A stretch of DNA of 64,000 bases, taken from Cladorrhinum sp. PSN259 (taxonomy: Eukaryota > Ascomycota > Sordariomycetes > Sordariales > Podosporaceae). Position 1 is the first letter of the stretch. Each line of letters begins with the position of its first letter. The notes under the pieces are model-generated. The model did no database searches, had not been told where the DNA came from, and saw only the letters and a list, made by a program, of their open reading frames with translations. The stretch covers positions 434,001 to 498,000 of the forward strand of contig MU867066.1 of assembly GCA_033725935.1 (NCBI GenBank). Direction: 5' to 3'. The translations under genes were made by a program, and so were the position numbers. Shown in pieces: positions 34,024 through 45,729 of the stretch.

Positions 34024-36752
34024 ATGAATTTCAACGAAAGTCATCTTATTCGTAGCAATCGCGGTAGGTTGAGGAAACCCAATCCGACCCGTGAACGCCA
34101 AAGGGAATACTTCGCTCGTGCTGGTGCCCGCGCAGCCGCAATCAAGGGTAACAAAGAAGGTGACGCAGCTCCCGTCTCACAACCTAAAAATGGTCCCTCG
34201 CCATCTAAACGCCGGCCGGCCGTTCGGAAAAGGCCAGGCCCTTCGCCAGCTCGTCGACAGGCTGCCTCCAAGAAGCTGGGATCCTCGCCTCGGGGTGCGA
34301 GATTTGAAACCCTGACCCAAGCAGATAGAGATGCTGTCCGCGCGAGGCTGCTTGGTCCTAAGGCGTTAGCCGAACTGAATGAGCAGAAATCAACCACGGG
34401 AGATAATTAGGTAATATCTCTCGATTCTCTGTTCAAGTCCAACCGGCCTCGTCGACGTCCTTGGCCGGAGAGGGGCGGTATACCGCCATCAGAATCAGGA
34501 AAGCTACCACCACACATACTGAGTGTTGGCGACGGTGCTCTCAAACGGAAACTGGGCGCCGCTGTAACTGGCCTTCGCCGTGAAGATGTCAGAATACGAA
34601 TAGGCAGTCAAGAAAAGCGGCCCGGGCCAAGTTCCCCCACTGCAGGGAAATCTATTGCCAGTAAATCCAATACCGGTAGATCTAGTGGTTCCAGGCGCAG
34701 CTCCTCTCATTCGACCAGCGAAGCTCAATTCGGCAAGCCAAGAAAGTCGAGGCTGCCGTCTACCAACGCCCAAGCTGGTAAGATCATTGGGTCCATTTTG
34801 TCGTTTGAAACCATGCTAACATTCAGACAGACCGACGTCTATCATCCCGTCCACAAGCAGAAGGACGGACGAAGAAGCCTCTGCAACCCTTGTCTGGTCG
34901 CAAACGCCCGTTGCATTGTAATTCCCGGGACGATCAAGTTGACAGAAACAAACGCTATTGCACGTCGAGAGACGCCGATGGTCAGATTTTATCAACATCT
35001 GCGCCAGTATTGGCCCACCCTATGGCGCAACGCGTTTCGATCTCCTTGCGGCACCTCGACTCCGAGAATACAGACAGTGTGGCTGCTCATGTTGGACGAG
35101 CGATTCCAAATATTCCAACCTCCCAGCAGGATGACAACAACAAATGGCGAACTTGGCTTCAGCAGCCCCCGAGTATAGTCAGCACTCATCGAGCAGCCAA
35201 GAGGTATCATGATGTTATGGAGGAGGAAATTACGCCCGGTGTTAGCGAATGGCTGCAATCGAGGGATTCGTCACCGGCACGTTTACCTCAAATGGCAGAC
35301 AGTAGCACTCCATGCCCAGTTAGGGGTGTCGTGTCAGATGTTCAACACATCACCCATTTTTCGAGCTCGAGCGACACGTCGGCAATGCTCGCTCGCTACG
35401 AGGAACTAAAACGTCGAATGCAGGAGTTCGAATGTCATGAGCATGTGGCCCATTTCGGTGATAACAGTGATGATGCTCAGATGGAGCAAGAGGAGATGGC
35501 ACAATATGACATAGTACTTGACGAGCCTGAAGCCATTGACGAAGTCACCATTCAAGACTCTGCTACCAACTCTTGCATCAATCAGCGTTATTCTCGCATC
35601 AATCCCGTGGTGTCGCCAAAGACGACTCCTACCCAAGACAAGTCAGCGAGGCCGCGACCTCAGATACCTATACGCTACATGGGAACCAGGCAAAATCGTC
35701 GAAGTGTGTTTACCAAAGATTCAGTTAGTAACTATGATAATTCAACCACGCAACATGAATCTATCAAACCAAAGCAACCCGATGCGGCCGAAGCTTGGCG
35801 AACATTCGTATTTGGTGATGAAAACAGCGACGAACTTGAGTCTGCAGCTTTCGCCAGAGCAACACATGAGGCTGCCCGGAATTATCGAACATTCAATCGG
35901 GCTAAACTTACCAATGAAAAGACTGGTCTCAGATGGATCAAACCATCGGAGCAAGATATGAAGTTCAAAACAGCTGGCTTTCGCTCTCCTACTGAAGTCT
36001 CAGCGAGCGTCAACTTTCGGCCAAGAACTGAGAGCCCAGATACAACTCCCCAAGCGCCAAGTATCGAGGTTGATATGTCATCAGCAGAGAACTTCTTCAA
36101 TGACATCTGCCCAGACGACCGAAAAGGTGTGGATGTTCTGGAAACGGCCCACAACACGGGGCTACGGGCCAAGTCGCCAAGTCTTCTGGTTCATATGTCA
36201 TCAGGTAACAATGTCGTCAGCTGCTTGGAACCTTCGCATATTGTGGAAAGGATCTGGGACATGGAGTCGCGCCTCAATTCGCCCGGCCTAATCGTGAATA
36301 TCTCATCGTCCGATAGCGTAGAAACGCACGAAACCCATGATTTCGGACCTGCAGGCATTGTGGAGAGTTTTAGCCGCTTGGAATCCCAACTAAAGGTCCC
36401 TTCGCCGTCACTAGAGATGTCAATGACTGCTGAGAACGGGTTCGAGGCGGAGGCCAACCAGCGGCAACTGCATGAACAGCCTCAGCCACGAGGAGCAGGG
36501 ACATCAGCAGAACAGTTTCGATTTGCTCCACCGAAGCTTTTTGTGGGAAGCCGCTCAAATACTCAGCCGCAACATGGAGCGACTTTTACCATTGAAAGAC
36601 AACGGGGTAGAGGACGACAGAAGAAGAGAGCCTTAGATGGACGTGCGAATATCCGGGCTCTTCCAAATTATACCAGCGACCCGATCGAGGATTTTGACGA
36701 GGCTGTGCAACAACCCGGGCAGTCGATGTTCCCGCCTTTGGACTTTGCCTGA
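34024..36752 (+). CDS. Large low-complexity protein of unknown function, with an in-frame TAG
   Basis: Exons 34024-34777 (donor GTAAGA) and 34831-36752 join in phase to 892 codons. Codon 129 is TAG (34408-34410), yet the same frame stays open and coding-like for 122 more codons up to the splice. A 75-nt in-frame intron from 34336 to 34410 (weak donor GTCCGC, acceptor AATTAG) would remove it, at the cost of a coding-like segment. The N-terminal part is basic (Arg/Lys/Pro/Ser) with an Arg/Ala-rich helix. The middle contains AWRTFVFGDENSDELE and Ser-rich segments. The region coded by about 36060-36430 has four degenerate repeats built on P-S/G-L/I-x-V-x-[MI]-S-S, two of them followed by IVE and SRL/SQL. 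The C-terminus has a basic GRGRQKKRA patch. I do not recognise the family; nuclear localisation is a guess from the basic patches. Confidence 0.7.
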
Positions 36753-39700
36753 GCTTCATTACTTGGGTTCTCTCACATTCTCGATACCGTTCTTGTGGGT
36801 TTGTTGACAGCTTCCAGAACTTCACGAGCGTCCCACATGGTTTGATCGTGGAGTTGTCATAGCCCCATCGCTAAAGACTCGGCATGTGCCAAGGGCGGGA
36901 TGAGAACATCATCCTATATTGGGGCCGACATACACAGAATCTTGTCAACATTTTACTTGTCATACAGTGTCCGGGGAATTTGATATTATTACCCACGAGA
37001 ATCCATCTGTGCCACATACGAAGAGGAACACGAGGGATGGGCCTGCTTGCCAGCAGCGATCTAACGGCGACTTCCCTTTCCCAGCTTCCCCTTCCCACCT
37101 CTCACAACCTCAAACCTGGGGACAATTCACCGAGACCGGGATGGCCTTTGATGGGTTTGGCTTGACCGCCAAATGGCCAATTTCACTTGGGTTTAGCCTT
37201 GAGGGATTAAACACTTCCTTGGGCACCATGGGATATTTCCTTTGACATTGGAATCTCACCTGTGTTGAAAGTCTCTCACATGTACCTGCCGAGACCATCA
37301 CACATGCTGGGGAATGCACTGTCGTCTGATGCGGAGACCCCGAAAGGAGGCTCTTGGCGACGGCAGCATTCTTAGCTAGTTGGGAACCAATGGGAAGTGT
37401 ACGATAAGTGCTGTGGCGTCTGGGGCAAGGCGATTGGTTAACCGGGGCATTGGTCGATTAAATTGTATTATTCTTACCTGAGGATTTGCAAGAAAAGCGG
37501 GTTCGGTGATGCGCTGTTTCTCCAAGTCTGTCACTCTGGCTTCCGCTCGTGGCCTCTGGAGGGCAATCTATTTCGTAAACTGAGTGACGGTGAAAGGGGA
37601 GAAAAGAAGCGGTAAAGGGTTTTGCAGGTCTGGAAGGGGTTCGTTTGTTTGTTAACCAGATAAGATGGGACGAGGGAAAGTCTGTTGTTTGTTTTGAGTC
37701 TCGGGTTCTTCTTCCGTCCGAGGTGGCATTGCTTGGTAGTTGATATTGGCTTTTTGTTTGGTAGGTTACAGCGCCTTTTCGGTGATGGAGACTCTCGACA
37801 ACAGGCGCGATTCACCGTTCACCCGGCACTCGCTGTCACCTCGGGCGAGCCTTGGGTTGAGACTTGGTGTGCGACTGGGCGTGGTGCTCCATAGCGGGGT
37901 TGAACCCGGCTTGATGGCTCCAGCAGGACTCGAGAATGGCGGAGAATATGGCCCATCTCAATTAATGAACCGCGTTGCCGAACGCACACGCGCGTTTGAC
38001 TTGGCACATGGAGACGCGCATTGATTGCATCGAGACTGTCTACTAGTCGGCCGAAAATCCACAAACATCTCTTCCCGATCATGACATCCGGCGCAACGCA
38101 CAAAAGTTTTTAAATGTCTTCTCTTAGTTCTGTGGATTCCGCAGAGCCGGTTCACTTTCAACAAAATATTCAAGTCAATGCTACCTGAAATACGACGATG
38201 ATGTCAGGAGTGGCCGCTGAAAATGCTTGATGGCAGTTGAAGTTGATCTTCTGACATGTGCTTTGTCTGGGCGTTGCCCCAACCGTGGATGAAGTGCCAA
38301 GAATCACGTATTCACGAAAGCCACTCAGATGCTGAATGAAACAAAGAGCCAGTAACAAGGGGTACCAGAACTGGGCGGTTGTATCAACGGGAGGCGGGTT
38401 CGTCATGATTCGAAGTTTGGGGTAGAACCAAACTGACTCAACAACTCGACAACTCGACAAACATCACCACTAACAAGACCACACAACCCACATTCCTCCC
38501 ACTCACGGAGTTGATGAACCATTGCCCGTCATTTGCTGCGGAGGGTGAGGAATGAACCCCCATCTCACACCTATATCTCAGAATCCCATCCTCTCGCGTG
38601 TTGCTTGTTCTCGGGCAGGGTGGAATTCAGGGACCACAAGCAAAAGAAAACTTTCGGAAGCCGGTCCGCGAGTTGCTCTGCCGGCATTGGACAACGATTC
38701 CTGCTTGAGGTTAGCCTGTACTGCAAGCATACGAAGACTTTCCCTTCTTGGCCTCTCAAGCCAAGACACAGCCTGACACTCTTGAGGTTGATGAAGAGAA
38801 TATGTGAATTACTTTTGATGTTCAATACACAACTTTGCTTGTTATCACGACAACAAACACATCCCGCCAAAAGACGAATAGATGCCCCGCCATAATCCAG
38901 TCAGCTAAAAACTGCGGGGCATGCGAATGAGAGAGTGTGTTACAAGCATCAACGTCCAACAGTCGCACAAGAGAAGTGGGATTGATCCAAGGAATGAGCT
39001 TGGCAGATTTGACCTGTGGGCACAGGCCGTGAAGACACTTTGCAGACTGTGAGAATGGGAACATGGACACGCAAGGCCGAAATCATGCCCAGTTCATCTC
39101 GTCTTGCAGGTGACAAGAGAGCGCAAAAGAAGGAAAGCCATCCGATGCTGTCTTCCGGCTCAACGGTTGAACGGGCACACGGGAAACGTCGGTCGGGTCT
39201 CAAACTGCCGTTTGATGTCGGGTTGCTGTCCCTGTTGTCCCTGTTGTTCCATCGTGTGCTTCTTTGTCTGGCCGGGGCGCCGCAAAATGTACGTAAAATA
39301 AACCCCAAAAAAGCTACATCCCTTTTCAAAAGTGTAACGACCCGGCCTCGAAACGAGAAAGATGGCGCAGTAAAAAAATGATTACGGCCCTCGGGCAAAA
39401 CAGGTACCTACAAGTACATCCGCGGGAAAATCATTTGGAAAATACCCACGTGTAGGAACAAAAACAAGCAGGTTAACCACAAGAAGGAATGTTGAAGATG
39501 TCATGTTACCGTCCATATTTGCCCCAAGCGGTACCAATTGAGTTCGCATCCCCACAAGCCGTAAACCGCAGCCCCCCTGTTGCTCGGGTTGTCCCTGGAT
39601 TCTTATCTCTGTGCACCGTGAACGGCTGGAGGCCAGACGGCTCCGGACGACGCACGTTTTGCTGCAGCGCAGGAAACCATAACTTGATGAAAACATAAAA

Positions 39701-39978
39701 AGCCTCCCGGGTCCCGCCGACTCTTCGAGATGCCGTTTGTAACTTGTTCCTTTTCATCTCCACTATAGACCTGTGCGTCACCTGTTGTCACATTAAACCC
39801 ACTACATTTATATCCTCGCCGCCGTCGACACACTTGCCCTTGTATTTTTTCCTCCTCCTTCTTCTTCCTCTCTCAACAAACAATCAAGCCTCCTCTTTCC
39901 TCGGATCCATTCCCTGGTTTTTGTCATTTTTTTTCTTCTTCAGTGTTTATAATTCTTTCCAGTCACACATCACACAAA
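36753..39978. other. Long intergenic interval, no gene supported
   Basis: About 3.2 kb between the 3' end of the large protein and glutamine synthetase. It contains short ORFs on both strands without domains. The last 200 bp are rich in CT/TTC pyrimidine tracts, as is common just upstream of highly expressed fungal genes. Confidence 0.5.
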
Positions 39979-41695
39979 ATGGTCAGTTCAATCTCATGTG
40001 TTTGGCAAGTAGTGGAGATACGCTAACAGCTTTCCATGGTCTCACAGGCCGCTGAACCATCACAAATCACCTACACCGAGAACTTGCAAAAGTTTCTCCG
40101 TCTGCCCCAGGGCGGCCAGATCATTGCAGAGTACATCTGGGTGGACAGCGAGGGCGGTGTCCGATCAAAATCAAGGGTGAGTTTATTTTCTTTTACTCTG
40201 TCTGTGTCGTCATTTGTCTGGACGACGACAACCAAGCCAAAACGGCCAGCGTCGGCTTGGCTGGCCGAACCAATCAATAAAAACCAAACGAGACGGATTC
40301 AACCGAACCGAAGCAACTACACACGATCTGGTGTCGCCCTGCAGGTGACCAGGCACCGCGCGCGCCAGTTGCATTCCGACCTCGCCCTCGGCAAGCCTGG
40401 AGACAACGACGCCAAACAGAAAAAAAAAGTCAACCCCGCCAATGCACGCCTTATCGAAACCCCACCACTGTCCACCCCGCCATCCGACCGTCTCACCATG
40501 GACAATCCCAGCACTGTGCACACCGCAGCGATACAATTGACTCGACACGTCTCGGTCACGCGCCGACGAGAATCCGCACAGAAATGCTGACATGATACCC
40601 GCTTGCAGACACTCCCCGAGAAGGATGGTGGCTATGCCCCCGCCGATCTTCCCATGTGGAACTTTGACGGTTCTTCCACCAACCAAGCCCCTGGGGACAA
40701 CTCGGACGTCTACCTGAAGCCCGTCGCCGTCTTCCCAGATCCCTTCAGAGGCCAGCCCAACGTTCTGTACGTAATGACCAGTCACAAAAAAAAGGAAAGG
40801 AAAATAACTGACTGGATTGGGATATTAGCGTTCTCTCCGAGTGCTGGAACAACGATGGCACCCCCAACAAGTACAACCACCGCCACGAGTGCGCCAAGCT
40901 GATGGAGGCCCACGCCTCCCACAAGCCTTGGTTCGGTCTCGAGCAGGAGTACACTCTCCTTGACCTCAACGACCGTCCCTATGGCTGGCCCAAGAACGGT
41001 TTCCCTGCTCCCCAGGGTCCCTACTATTGCGGTGTCGGCGCCGGCAAGGTTGTCCAGCGTGATATCGTCGAGGCTCACTACAAGTGCTGCTTGTACTCTG
41101 GTGTCAAGATCTCAGGCACCAACGCCGAGGTCATGCCCGCCCAGTGGGAGTACCAGATCGGCCCTTGCGAGGGTATCGAGAGTGAGTCATCTCTCTGATC
41201 AATCAATATGTCAATTCAAAATGCTAACTCGTAAAAAAAATAGTGGGTGACCACCTCTGGCTCTCTCGTTTCCTCCTCCACCGCGTTGCCGAGGAGTTCG
41301 GCGCCAAGGTTTCTTTCGACCCCAAGCCCATCCCCGGCGACTGGAACGGTGCCGGCCTCCACAGCAACTTCTCCACCAAGGAGATGCGCGAGGAGGGTGG
41401 CATGAAGCACATCGAGGCGGCCATCAAGAAGCTCGAGGGGCGCCACGCCGAGCACATTGCCGTCTACGGTGAGGGCAACGAGAAGCGCCTCACCGGCCGC
41501 CACGAGACTGGCAACATCGACTCTTTCACTTACGGCGTTGCCAACCGCGGTGCCTCTATTCGTATTCCCAGGGAATGCGCCGCCAAGGGTTACGGTTACT
41601 TTGAGGATCGTCGCCCTGCTTCCAACGCCGACCCATATCAGATTACTGGCATCATCATGGAGACGTGCTTTGGTGCAGTTGGTGATGTTGAGTAA
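39979..41695 (+). CDS. gln-1: Glutamine synthetase (type II, cytosolic)
   Basis: I infer five exons: 39979-39981, 40048-40176, 40609-40766, 40829-41181 and 41244-41695, giving 364 aa, close to fungal GS II length. It makes glutamine from glutamate, ammonia and ATP. Landmarks are the DGSSTNQAPGDNSDVYL loop, the NHRHECAKL segment, EQEYTLLD (metal ligands), AQWEYQIGPCEGI, GDWNGAGLHSNFST, and NRGASIRIPRE near the ATP/glutamate site. The first coding exon is only the ATG, with the intron starting straight after it (ATG|GTCAGT). The next exon starts AAEPSQITYTENLQK, which lacks any Met, so the split start is needed. Intron 2 is long (432 nt). GATA-factor control is expected from the family but was not demonstrated here. 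Confidence 0.95.
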
Positions 41696-42277
41696 ATAAT
41701 GATGACATGCTGCTGTATGAACAAAAAGAAAGAGAGGGATTGGTTTTTTGGGGTGCATTAATACAGGGTTGGGAAGGAGGAGTATAAGATATTGGGTTTC
41801 ATTATCATTTTGCATCGTTGTGGTTTGTCTTTTTGCGAGTATGGGATTTTAGACAGAGAGAGAGAGAGAGAGAGACACACACACCTATGAGCGATTCTGG
41901 GAAACCTACCTTAGACGGCATAAACTTTTTACGCATCATTTATTTTGGGATAGAGGATAACATCATCAGTTGGAAGGAATTTATTTTCCCTGATACCCGA
42001 GATTTTACTTTGTCCTTAATCATACTTGATTCTATCGAGCAGTTTTCGTCATGTGATGTAAGGCGAGACTTAACACCAAAGCTTATTTCAGTAATAATAA
42101 TCGTATGTGGCACGTGAGCGAAGACACCAGCAGCCAGTCGGGAATGTGGGCATATGTTAAGAGTGTTTAAAGATCTTGTCAAGACGGACAAGTCCGAGGT
42201 ATCAATTTCTTGACATCATTGATGTACACTAATAAGGCGAACGATGATGAATTGTTTTTTTTGGGTATGGTGGGTGG

Positions 42278-42400
42278 GTGGTATATATGTTTGAGGAAAT
42301 CAGTGACGTCGTAGGGATGTTTATGTTAGGTAATGTAAATACCCCTATGTATCCCAGTGTATGTACACTGTATAACGCGGGGGGGGCCCGCCCCGGGGCG

Positions 42401-42463
<63 letters not shown>

Positions 42464-42593
42464 GGGGGGGGGGGGTGGTTATATTTTTTTTGGAAATCTT
42501 TTCCGGGGTAGGTTTGTTTTTTTTCTGTAATGTAAAAACCCCAATTTATCCCAGTTTTTTTAAATTTTTTAACCCCCCCCCCCCCCCCCCCCC
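42278..42593. repeat. Poly-G tract with homopolymer-degraded duplicate of adjacent sequence
   Basis: About 42278-42377 is ordinary sequence. A poly-G run follows (42402-42461 and 42464-42475). Then 42476-42572 repeats the same order of words in corrupted form: GGTGGTTATATTTT for GGTGGTATATATG, GGAAATC, TAATGTAAAAACCCC for TAATGTAAATACCCC, and TATCCCAG. It ends in poly-C (42573-42593). As at 19.4 kb, this looks like an artefact of low-quality sequence, not biology. Confidence 0.78.
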
Positions 42594-43417
42594 ATCCCTT
42601 TTTTATTTGTCATTCGTAGGCAGTGTAGAGGGTACTGTAGTGTACATAGATAGGTAAGCAGTATATTAAATCACACATCATCATCAAGTGTGTGGCTCTT
42701 CAAATAACTGAGTTTTGGTTTGTATGTACTGTTATGTAGTAAAGTATAATTGTGAATAAGTAGACGTTCTGATAAAAAAACTCGTGATTTGGGGTTTTTT
42801 TTGGGGGGGTTCAAAGTTTTTCCTTTTGTCCGTGTGTTGATCAACTAACTGAAGCGGATACCATGACTTGCAGTAAATAGGTAGGTATTTATCTAAATAG
42901 TTTACGGGTTCCCTGCTGAGAGAAGGAGTTGGATCATGGATCTGCATGGGTTGGTTTTTTTGGGGGGTTTTTTTTTGCACACAACGGTACAAATAAGTAC
43001 AAGCAAGGCATGTACATTAAATGATTCCCCATTATTTACAAATGGTATAAATATCTATTCTAGGAGGATAGTTGTGTTTCGGGGTAAGTGATGTTTTTAA
43101 TGTTTTGTTTTAAAGATAAAAAACCCCAGAGATTAGAATAAGTTGTAATTCAGAAGAAAATAGATTGATCAAAGCTGCAAGAGACGAGACGAGGATAGAA
43201 GAGAAAGAACGGTAAAGGATTTAAAAATAGGCTTTTATCAGATGGGGGAAAAAGCAAAATCCCACACATGTGATAAGTTGAGAGAGACATCCCAAAATTG
43301 ATTGAAGTCGCTCAGTGTACACGAACATGGATTAATAATACGCCAACGTTCTATTCCTCCATTTCCTCCGAACGCTGATAATTAAAAGAAAAAAAAGAAA
43401 AAAAGAAAAAAAAAAAC
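42594..43417. other. Intergenic, AT-rich, no gene supported
   Basis: AT-rich sequence with T- and G-runs (42774-42812, 42955-42975) and A-rich tracts up to 43415. No coding signal. Confidence 0.45.
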
Positions 43418-43957
43418 CTCAACATATCACCATGCGTACTACTTCCCGCAACTCAAGTAAATCTGTACTCTCAATAGGCATATCTAGAGACTCCAAAATC
43501 CGGCGCAGAGTAAAAGCTAAAACGACCTGATTAGCTGATATCCCATCATCAACCATCTTAGAGCACATACCGTCCAATTTATACAATGACGTTCAGTTCT
43601 GTGGGAATCCCGGAATCTGTTCCCCCGTACGAACGTCAAAAAGCGGCAGAAAGGTCGAACGGATATTGACAAGGAGAGCAGCGGAATTGTGGCGTTTCCT
43701 CAATTCATTATCGCGTCTGGTTAAAATATTAGTATCAATATTTCGAAATAAGGATAAAGGATTTACTGAGTACTAAGGTACGAGATAAGGGGATTATTAT
43801 TTCTACGCAGTTCTCTCAACTCTGTTTCGATAGACGCCAATCTTTGGTCCATGGATGTTAATGTTCCTTGGACAGATGCCAATGTGCCGATCATTTCGCC
43901 GATTGTTTATTGAATGTCTTGTAAAACGGCCTCTGTTGGTGCAGCATTGCTAGCCAT
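43418..43957 (-). pseudogene. Decayed small coiled-coil protein gene with two in-frame stops
   Basis: From the ATG at 43957 the minus strand reads MASNAAPTEAVLQDIQ, then TAA (43909-43907), then continues in frame as a clear amphipathic helix (TIGEMIGTLASVQG, MDQRLASIETELRELRR). A 65-nt intron (43781-43717, donor GTACCT, acceptor AACCAG) joins in phase to RDNELRKRHNSAALL, FLPLFDVRTGEQIPGFPQN, and then TGA (43595-43593). The same frame remains open for about 50 more codons (including LAFTLRRILESLD). Short coiled-coil proteins ending in a TGE-IP-FP type motif are familiar from filamentous ascomycetes but have no known function to me. Both stops are one C-to-T change from a sense codon. I read this as a recently decayed gene; the exact 3' end is uncertain. 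Confidence 0.6.
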
Positions 43958-44209
43958 GATGACTGGATGTTGTCTGATGAGTTGTCGAATAGTTTGATAA
44001 TGTCTTCTGAGAAATTGTGAATTATTTGGTTATTTTTAGCAAGTAATCGATGACAAAAGTGGTTACGAGAGAAAACATTTTATTGAAGACCGGACGGAGA
44101 AAGCTGCTTTAATACCCAAAGATTTGTCTGTTTTGTATGTGCAAATAGAAGTGCAAAGTTCTAAATGGAAATCGATGGAAAGCGGTTCAAAGTGGAAAGT
44201 TGGAATGAG

Positions 44210-44255
44210 TCGATGTGGAAAGGGAAAACGAGTCGATGTGGAAAGGGAAAACGAG
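44210..44255. repeat. 23-bp direct repeat, two units
   Basis: The unit TCGATGTGGAAAGGGAAAACGAG occurs twice in tandem, with a partial third start (TCGAT). It lies in noncoding sequence between the decayed coiled-coil gene and the Rai1 gene. Confidence 0.85.
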
Positions 44256-44520
44256 TCGATATGCAAGAATAATGGACTCTTCTATTATCTGGTTTATGAG
44301 AGCCATAGGTAGGCATGCAAACGCTGCCTCGATTATTTGTACAGACCGCTAGAGTATTAAATATATATCTGGAAAAATAAATTAATAAAAACCTTTTACG
44401 CTGAAATTATGCCATTCTTTGCGCTAGACTCCATTCTTGTTTCACAACCAGTCTCGCTCATCTGCTCAATCTCACCAAACAAAAAAGTTATCATTTTTTA
44501 TTTTTCACTCACTCACTCAG

Positions 44521-45729
44521 TCATGAACCCTTAGCAGCCTGCTCTAATGTTCCCCCCTCCTCCGTCGACTTCTTCTTTCCCTCCATTATCAAATCTAATT
44601 TAATCCTCCAATTCATAAACTCTTCTGTCAGAACCTCCCCGTGCCCAGCCTCCTCGACCCTCCAAACCTCAATCTCGCTCGCACCCTTTTGTCTCCTTAT
44701 CCTCCACACACCATCATCATTCACTGTGACCCTCAGCCAAGCCAGGAAGCTAGACATAAAATTAATACACCCATCGGCACTCCACTGGCACCTTGCGTTC
44801 CGCGCAATCCTCGGCAGCTGCATCGTCTCCATCTCCTCTATCCGCTTCAAAATCCCGTTCCGATCTCTGAACCCGAAAACGATTTTTGGAACTCCCAAGA
44901 GGTAACTCTGTATCCAAAACTTCATCATTTTTTTATTCTTGAACCAGAGCTCGTCTTGCTTTCCTCTGAACTCGGCCGTCGTCTTAAGTTCTACCCAGTT
45001 TATCGGTGCTCCCTTCTCATCCGGAGGAGACGGTCTCGTGCCCCACAGGCAGTCGACTTCGCCTCCCAGGCACAAAATGCTGTCGTCCACTCCCGTGCGG
45101 ACTACCGAGCAGTACTGGTCCTTGTTGGAAACCACCAGGGAATCTCGAGACTCAATGTAATCTCTCGATACTTCCCCCCAGGGTCGGGGTAACGTGCAGA
45201 GGGTCTCGAATTTGTACCCCCAAAAGGACATCACCTCTGGCGGAGGACCTTTTCTTTGTTGTTGATGTTGTTGCGGTCTGCTGGACTGTTCGGCGTTGCG
45301 TTTCAGCTTGAACGCGTGGTTCTCTTCGATGAATACGCAGCCCCGGTAGAGCGTGGCGTTCATCTCGAACCCTTCATCGTCAAAGGGGGCGGCCATAATC
45401 TTGGTCATCATGCCCCTCCAGGTGACAATGTTTGCGTCGATGGGCTCCTGAGTCTGCTGCTCAAAGTGTGCAATGGTTTTGAGCAAACTGTCCAGGTGCT
45501 CGTCCACGCTGTCGTCGTGCTTGTCGAAAGTCTCAAACCCCCTCGAGAGATCCATGCCGGCGTCGAGAAATGGGCCCTGAGGTGGGTAGTACCATTTCAG
45601 TGAAGAGTCGTCGAGGCGGAACTTGTGGTCTTTGTCGTACGAGAAGCAGGTGAACTCGCGCGGACGTTTGACTCTGCCGTTGCTCGATGGCATCGAGGGG
45701 TCGATTGCTACTGGAAATGTTGCTGCCAT
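44521..45729 (-). CDS. rai1: Rai1, decapping/pyrophosphohydrolase partner of the 5'-3' exonuclease Rat1
   Basis: A single-exon gene, 402 aa from MAATFPVAID. In-frame codons run upstream to an ATG at 45828, but the 45729 start matches the family start. The DXO/Rai1 active-site motifs are present in order: GYKFE (171-175; the G-h-x-h-E motif), GEVDCLW with E224 and D226 (E-h-D) and WVELKT with E247 and K249 (E-h-K). Rai1 removes incomplete caps and 5' pyrophosphate from RNA and activates Rat1 in the nucleus. A Gln/Arg low-complexity loop (about 146-163) is inserted before motif II. The final 30 residues are charged and probably disordered. Confidence 0.93.
   Translation of the reverse strand: MAATFPVAIDPSMPSSNGRVKRPREFTCFSYDKDHKFRLDDSSLKWYYPPQGPFLDAGMDLSRGFETFDKHDDSVDEHLDSLLKTIAHFEQQTQEPIDANIVTWRGMMTKIMAAPFDDEGFEMNATLYRGCVFIEENHAFKLKRNAEQSSRPQQHQQQRKGPPPEVMSFWGYKFETLCTLPRPWGEVSRDYIESRDSLVVSNKDQYCSVVRTGVDDSILCLGGEVDCLWGTRPSPPDEKGAPINWVELKTTAEFRGKQDELWFKNKKMMKFWIQSYLLGVPKIVFGFRDRNGILKRIEEMETMQLPRIARNARCQWSADGCINFMSSFLAWLRVTVNDDGVWRIRRQKGASEIEVWRVEEAGHGEVLTEEFMNWRIKLDLIMEGKKKSTEEGGTLEQAAKGS

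Noticed and set aside
40210..40785. 191-codon minus-strand ORF
   Set aside because: Covers intron 2 and exon 3 of glutamine synthetase on the opposite strand; no recognisable domain.
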